The notes under the pieces: generated by a model
Told to the model about the DNA's origin: nothing
Database searches by the model: none
The model's input: the letters and a program-made list of their open reading frames with translations, nothing else
In this document: one piece after another, positions 58,765-64,000 of the stretch
How the letters are laid out: each line of letters begins with the position of its first letter
Numbering within the stretch: the first letter of the stretch is position 1
Translations under genes and position numbers: made by a program
Assembly: GCF_933775445.1 (NCBI RefSeq)
Contig: NC_065878.1
Location: 9,187,395-9,251,394 of the forward strand
Direction of reading: 5' to 3'
From: Argentina anserina
Lineage: Eukaryota > Streptophyta > Magnoliopsida > Rosales > Rosaceae
DNA: 64,000 nt

Positions 58765-61700
58765 TTCCCCCTTGTGTCGCATGCCTAGGTTGCATGGTGC
58801 ACACATCGTTGCCTCGGTAAAAACTTTGTCAAGCAAAATAAAAACCTCTTGGGTAAAAACAAAAGCTTGATCGAAGTGAAAAAGAGCACAACGCACCGTC
58901 TACATTTGATAGCATCATGTGAGGTAGACTCCCCCTGAAGTCTACGAAACAACTCCCCATGATTAGTGCCATAATCATGGAGTACAAAGAACAACGTACA
59001 CAACATTCATTACATGCTTCTCAAACGTAGTCTTGGGCTAATGATTAATCATTAATCTAGCCACACATCCTTAGATCATCCATGCTATACTTAGCTAAAC
59101 TTAGATCTTAGGAAACAAGATTGCATAACAACTCAAAACAAGAGTTTGCAATGAAAATCAGATTCTCGGGTAGAATGACCTTCACTCACTTAAACGGCCA
59201 TAACTTCATCGTCAAAATAGGCATCAGTGAACCGGAAAATGTTCTGAAAATTAGACACCCGTGGCTTTCTAGTGACATAAGGTTCACAACCTCATCCGAT
59301 CGGAGTAGTTCACAATGCTCTGTCGAAGTTGACTGACTTGCAAATTTCCGGATAGAACTGTCCTACTTTGCTAAAACGGCCATAACTCACTCAATATGAT
59401 AGCTATGAACAAATGGTTGGTTTCCCTGGAAAGTAGACACATGGACCTTTCCAATGGTACCAATTTCACCATATTTCATCGAGCGAGCTGTCTTGTAGGT
59501 CTCGTTGAAGTTGACATACGAAACTGGACAGATTCTGAGGCGTACGTTGATGTTGCTGGAGCTGCTGGCGACGTTGGTGTGGATAGGATTTGTGTTGGTT
59601 CACTAAGTGTAGAACTAAACCCATGTCAAAGAAGCAATGCAAGTCCAATGACAATGCATAGGCGCATAGTTAATCACGTCATAATGAAAGCAATAGTGTG
59701 CCAACAACACTAGCATGTATGAATGTATAGCTCATTGAATCTCTTCATCATCTATACTTAGACGGAATAGAGAATCAAGAATTAGCTTCCTATGAACACA
59801 TATGGGTATGAGTTCTTGCAACCGATTGTACTACGTTCTCTCGAACGTCGCAATCTGATTACATAAGCTCTCCGTGGTCTGGAGGCATTTAAAGTCCCTC
59901 GGACACTCTCATGTCTGTGTCAAGATCCCTTTACAGATATTCTATGACCACTATCATATGCTGCAAATCAGTTTTCATGGACACTACTACTGATCAAGTA
60001 GCGGAAAGCAATTATGTCCATAACGAGAGAATATAACTCATCGTAGTCAATACTAGGATAATGAGACAATCTTTGTACCATAAGTCCTGCATATATCGCA
60101 TGACTTCATCTTTCTCATTACACTTACGAACAACGACCAACATAACAAGTCTAGTTCAGCGTGTATTGATTCTTTCCACTTCGGTCAAGTTGCTCATCGT
60201 TGATGCTTTACAATGGAATAAGAGCATAAGCGAATATATCATCAATCATGGGAGATCAATCCATTAAACACGCGTGCGCTGTATACGATCAATTTGTGGG
60301 ATTTCTATTCTTCTCTAACATCAACAAAATGAGTCTGTAGCGTCCCACAGAAACTTAGTTGATACACATGTTTAGAGAATATCTCTTGATGATGGGCGAA
60401 ATACTTGTGCCTACGCACTTCGCTTCTTTCTAGTTTTAATTCTAGAGAATAATGGTCTCCCCCTCATCTAGGCAGCAGCCAAGACCGAAGCTATGACCCT
60501 TACTAGTCCATCTTTGCGTTTGCCGCCCTTGTTTTGTGGTGCAATGCCACGGGCGCCGACAACACCACAGCGTACGATGGTGCCATCGCCGGCTTCCTTC
60601 CCACTGTCAGGGATGGTGCCAACGGTGCTAGGACCAGGTCAAATGAAATTCTCTCATATTCTGAGAGTTCCAACCTTACCGGCACATCACATCATTTATG
60701 TGCGATCTCGTTACTTTCGCAATATCGGTAAAGTCATTGAGCATCGAATCTTTGACTTTCTGGAGGTCGATAATGCGTTGCACATTTGCTCACTTTGAGT
60801 AGTGCGGGATCTTAATGAGACATAGTGCCACACCACGTCAATTCCTGGCGTTAAAACCAGAATGGGAGTATTCCATATCTCCCCCTAACGACGGGAAGTA
60901 TGTCTCATCAATGTGACCGTCTGCTAATATCACAGGATAGAGATCAACGGTTGTAGATTGGAAATAGCGGACAAGTGTTGGTGATTCATAAATCATAACC
61001 AACCAGAATACTTAATCGTTTCAAGTAGACCCATTAAGATAGCTACAATAGAGGCACATAAATAACTTTAACCAAATAGGCGTTTAAGGAAAAGAACGTT
61101 GGGTTCGTATCCAGTAACCATCTGGTACGCACTAAACGCTTGGCAAGTTGTGGGTCTAAAACGAATAAGTGTCGCTGCATGCAACATCATTACATATCTC
61201 CATGCAAAAATCGGAAGGTTAGTACCCATAACCAAGTCCGAGCTTTGCTAGATCGTACAGTGAATGAACATAAGGAATAATATGTTCAACGACGATCCCA
61301 GTAGATATGCAAAACGAAATCATCAAAATCGTGGAGGTGAACTCTCCAACGGTATGAATCAAATAGATTTGAGAGGATGGGAAGGGTGGTGAGCCCTTAG
61401 TATGATGATCATAGCTAAAAACTTTAGCGAATGCAGCGTTTCTTGTGGAAAGCAAAGCGACGTGTGACCAACGCGTCGATGCTTTTAACCTATACCTTAA
61501 AAATACCGAAAAATGTCCGCATTCGGTTGGATAGGGTCCACTAATGTCACCTTAAATACTTCGTAAGAATGGAATGTTCTCGGTTGGAGCATTAGCAAAT
61601 AAGGACTTCCTTGAAATCTAGCAAAAGAACAAGCTTTGCAAAATGAGCGATAGACATCAGAGATTACCATGGAGGCATTAGAAAACACGGGAGGCATCAC

Positions 61701-64000
61701 AAAGCTCCTGTGAAGGAGGGGATGCCGCCACCGACGGCCTTAATGCCATGGAGCTGCCTAAATAGGCAGGCTCGGCCTCACCGTGTGGAGCATGGGTGAG
61801 GTGGTCCTCCAATCGCTTCGTAAACATGAAAAATAGATGATCATGTGAATTTCAAATAACTCGAATCATCATATCTTGTTCAAAATGACCAAAAAGAATA
61901 ATCATGTCAAAACCGAGAAGACAATAAAATCGAACTCATGATTCAAAGAATCTTGAGTTACATAAAGTTGCAGGCTAACAAAGCTACTGTCGAAGCTTGA
62001 AAAAGATACTGTTAATGAAATCAGACAGATTTATTCCTCTCAATTCTTAACACAAATATCAAGATGATAATCCATCATTGGCGTGTATGGCCTTTAAAAC
62101 TTAGCATGGCACGAAGATATAGAACACAATCTCCGCACGAGATCCGTAAAACAACTACCTGCGCCGTAGGACAGTGTGGGTGGTTACGCAATTAGCAAGA
62201 CACTCGATTTCACGGCGGGACATTCTCAAAATGAAGATTAAGAGAGTCAACGACGCGGTGAACTTCTCTACACAATACGCCATAGGATATTGTAAGAGAG
62301 GGGATTGAAACAAATGACAATCTCATCGAATGTATCACATGGCAATAGAACTACATTCTTCAACTCAAGAGTTGGAAAAACATGGTATTGGAGCAGTTGA
62401 ATATCAAACAATTTGGGTGGTAAAAACCATCCAATTGGTGCGGGTGGTCACCAATAATAATAAAATCATTTGAGCTATGAAACGACTTGGAGAAAACCGG
62501 AAAATTAACCGGAAAACCAGGTCAAATTAACTCAAAACCGGGTGAAATTTGGACTAGGAAAACGTGGCAGTAAAAACTGCTGGAAATATGCCGGAAAAAT
62601 GACGAGAAACGACGAAAAAATCGTCGGAAAAACTCGCCGGAACCGGCGGCACCGATTGTCGGAAAACTGGCCGGCGGCAGCTGGAGCTGGCCGGTATGGA
62701 GGCCGTAACTTCAGGTCCGATAGGGAACGCCGTCCGGAACCGGATGGCGGTGCCAGAAACGCCGGAAAATGATCGGAAGGCGGCGAATACGCCGGAAAAC
62801 GTTCCGGAAACGCCGGAACAGTAACCGGGAAAAACGATGTCAATTTTGACGTTCCGAGGTCCGTTTTCCAAATTTTAAGGTCCAAAATCACAATGTAGTG
62901 CTATTGGGGTCCCATGTAACCCAAAAGCGGCCAATTTAAAAACCACGTGAGTTGCAAACATTGACCATGCATGCTAAGCCAAGGCAAATAAAATTCTCAC
63001 GAGTCAATCTTGTAAACAAGAAATACGAGAAATTTTATAGAATATGCCAATATTTAATACAAGACAAACAAGCTTCCAATTCTAATAGACGACTTAAGCT
63101 AAAGTTGAGCAATAATCATAGCAATGCCAACGTCATACTTGAAAAATAGTAAGCAGAAGACATAGTCAAAATAAATTGACTAATCAAAAGTCTGTAGCAA
63201 CAAAATCTTGCATATCGGATTGGGCGGAGCCTTAGCCTGAAGCTCAAAAATGTGCTTACTTGAGAATGGAAGAATGTTACGTTTCCATCTCCAAAATTCC
63301 CTCAAGAAATAGATACAGGTGCCAAAAATGGCATGCGTTTCTTTGATGTGGAGTATGCATCAAGGTCAACTCTGATAATACAACGTCATAGACGTTCATT
63401 AAATCACTTTTAAGTGTGTCCCATAGATTCGTTATTTTTGGGATCTTTTTGTCAGCAAATAGTGCTGCATCAGAGTAATGAATCAACTCAAATAAATGAG
63501 TACGTAGACCTTGAGATTATCGTTTATAGACATGAGTTTAAGAAAACTCAAACATTCAAATAACAGTCGCGATGACGACGCATCCATAAGAAACGAGGGT
63601 TGTATAGGTTTCAAATAATCGAAACTATTCAAGTATGTAACCGGAATTAGAAGGTTGTGATGTATATGGTCACAAAATAATCGATGCATATCGGCGATTC
63701 TCATGATCGCACCCAAAACAGCGGTGCACTCAGGCGACCACACGAAATCGATATCTTCCTTTTAAATAATAACGTGACTCCCCCAGGACCATCACACGAA
63801 AAACGTCGACCAAGAGGGGAATCATATCCCTCTTTGGTCTCATCGGCGTTATAAGAAAGGCCGGAAAAGACATGAAAAAGGCTAATAGCGCCCGATAATT
63901 TATATATATATGTTCAAAAGTAGTAACTTTAAGAAAAACATACTTGTTGGTCTGCCAAATAGACCGCATATAAGTAAATTGCTCTGCAAATCGATCGTCA
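58765..64000 (-). mobile_element. Copia retrotransposon remnant (copy B), runs off the edge
   Basis: Decayed Ty1/copia element. On the minus strand, from high to low coordinates: a CGG-rich segment (about 62900-62460), GAG-pre-integrase (CKACSFARF near 61600-61660), integrase (LSTRNAAFAKV, VGEFTST, ISTGIVVEH at 61455-61250, then AATLIRFRPTT near 61160), the post-integrase FPSLGGD block (about 60880), and reverse transcriptase (IDYDELYSLVMDIIAFRYLI near 59990-60050, then AYVIRLRRS near 59850). Many stops and frameshifts. RNase H is not recognisable, and too little space remains for it before the LTR. The 5' LTR, if present, is beyond 64000. Confidence 0.85.

Noticed and set aside
62500..62900. 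Gly/Arg-rich and Pro/Phe-rich ORFs on both strands
   Set aside because: Low-complexity CCGGAAA repeats in the decayed copia copy; no conserved gag motif could be identified.
1..64000. CRISPR array, prophage or bacterial operon
   Set aside because: No spaced short direct repeats with unique spacers, no bacterial gene organisation; introns and plant transposons throughout.

Overview
The window is nuclear DNA of a flowering plant: AT-rich, with GT-AG introns, chloroplast-type N-termini and several plant transposon families. Gene and transposon style suggest a eudicot, probably a rosid such as Rosaceae. That placement is inference; nothing in the window names the species. I see no prokaryotic, viral or CRISPR content.

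Layout. 0-12 kb is repeats: a 153-bp tandem duplication, a ~500-bp satellite whose monomers are inverted dimers, a decayed copia element on the minus strand, a non-coding LTR element (~6.07-10.91 kb), and a MULE-type element (11055-12140) carrying a nested 217-bp solo LTR. An F-box/LRR/FBD gene follows (12312-14748, +). A 4.7-kb Helitron (15149-19873) holds a PIF1-type helicase remnant and, antisense, captured exons of an LRR receptor kinase. 19.9-26.7 kb is mostly gene-poor, with a candidate hAT element, a MULE MITE and two weak ORF candidates.

The gene-rich part is 26.9-53.6 kb: LHP1/TFL2 (26912-32780, -, six exons, 454 aa), a small SWIB/MDM2-domain protein (37523-39280, +, 149 aa), a plastid-type alpha/beta hydrolase (44883-47652, -, seven exons, 314 aa), and a TrmB-type tRNA guanine-N7 methyltransferase (47882-53614, +, eight exons, 308 aa). 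The last two are divergent and only 229 bp apart. Every exon chain was assembled by hand and closes in frame. Between these genes lie an hAT-type MITE, a foldback element and a solo LTR, the first and last with exact target-site duplications.

53.7-64 kb is again transposon-derived: a LINE 3' end, LTR-like sequence, a broken gag-like gene, and a longer copia copy with recognisable pre-integrase, integrase and reverse-transcriptase remnants running off the window edge.

The genes are not a pathway. LHP1 acts in Polycomb silencing, the F-box protein probably in ubiquitin ligation, and the other three look organelle-directed. I found no convincing new multi-gene system. The most notable items are the Helitron gene capture, the inverted-dimer satellite, nested insertions dated by target-site duplications, several tail-only retroposition scars, and duplicated splice signals around intron 5 of the methyltransferase gene.
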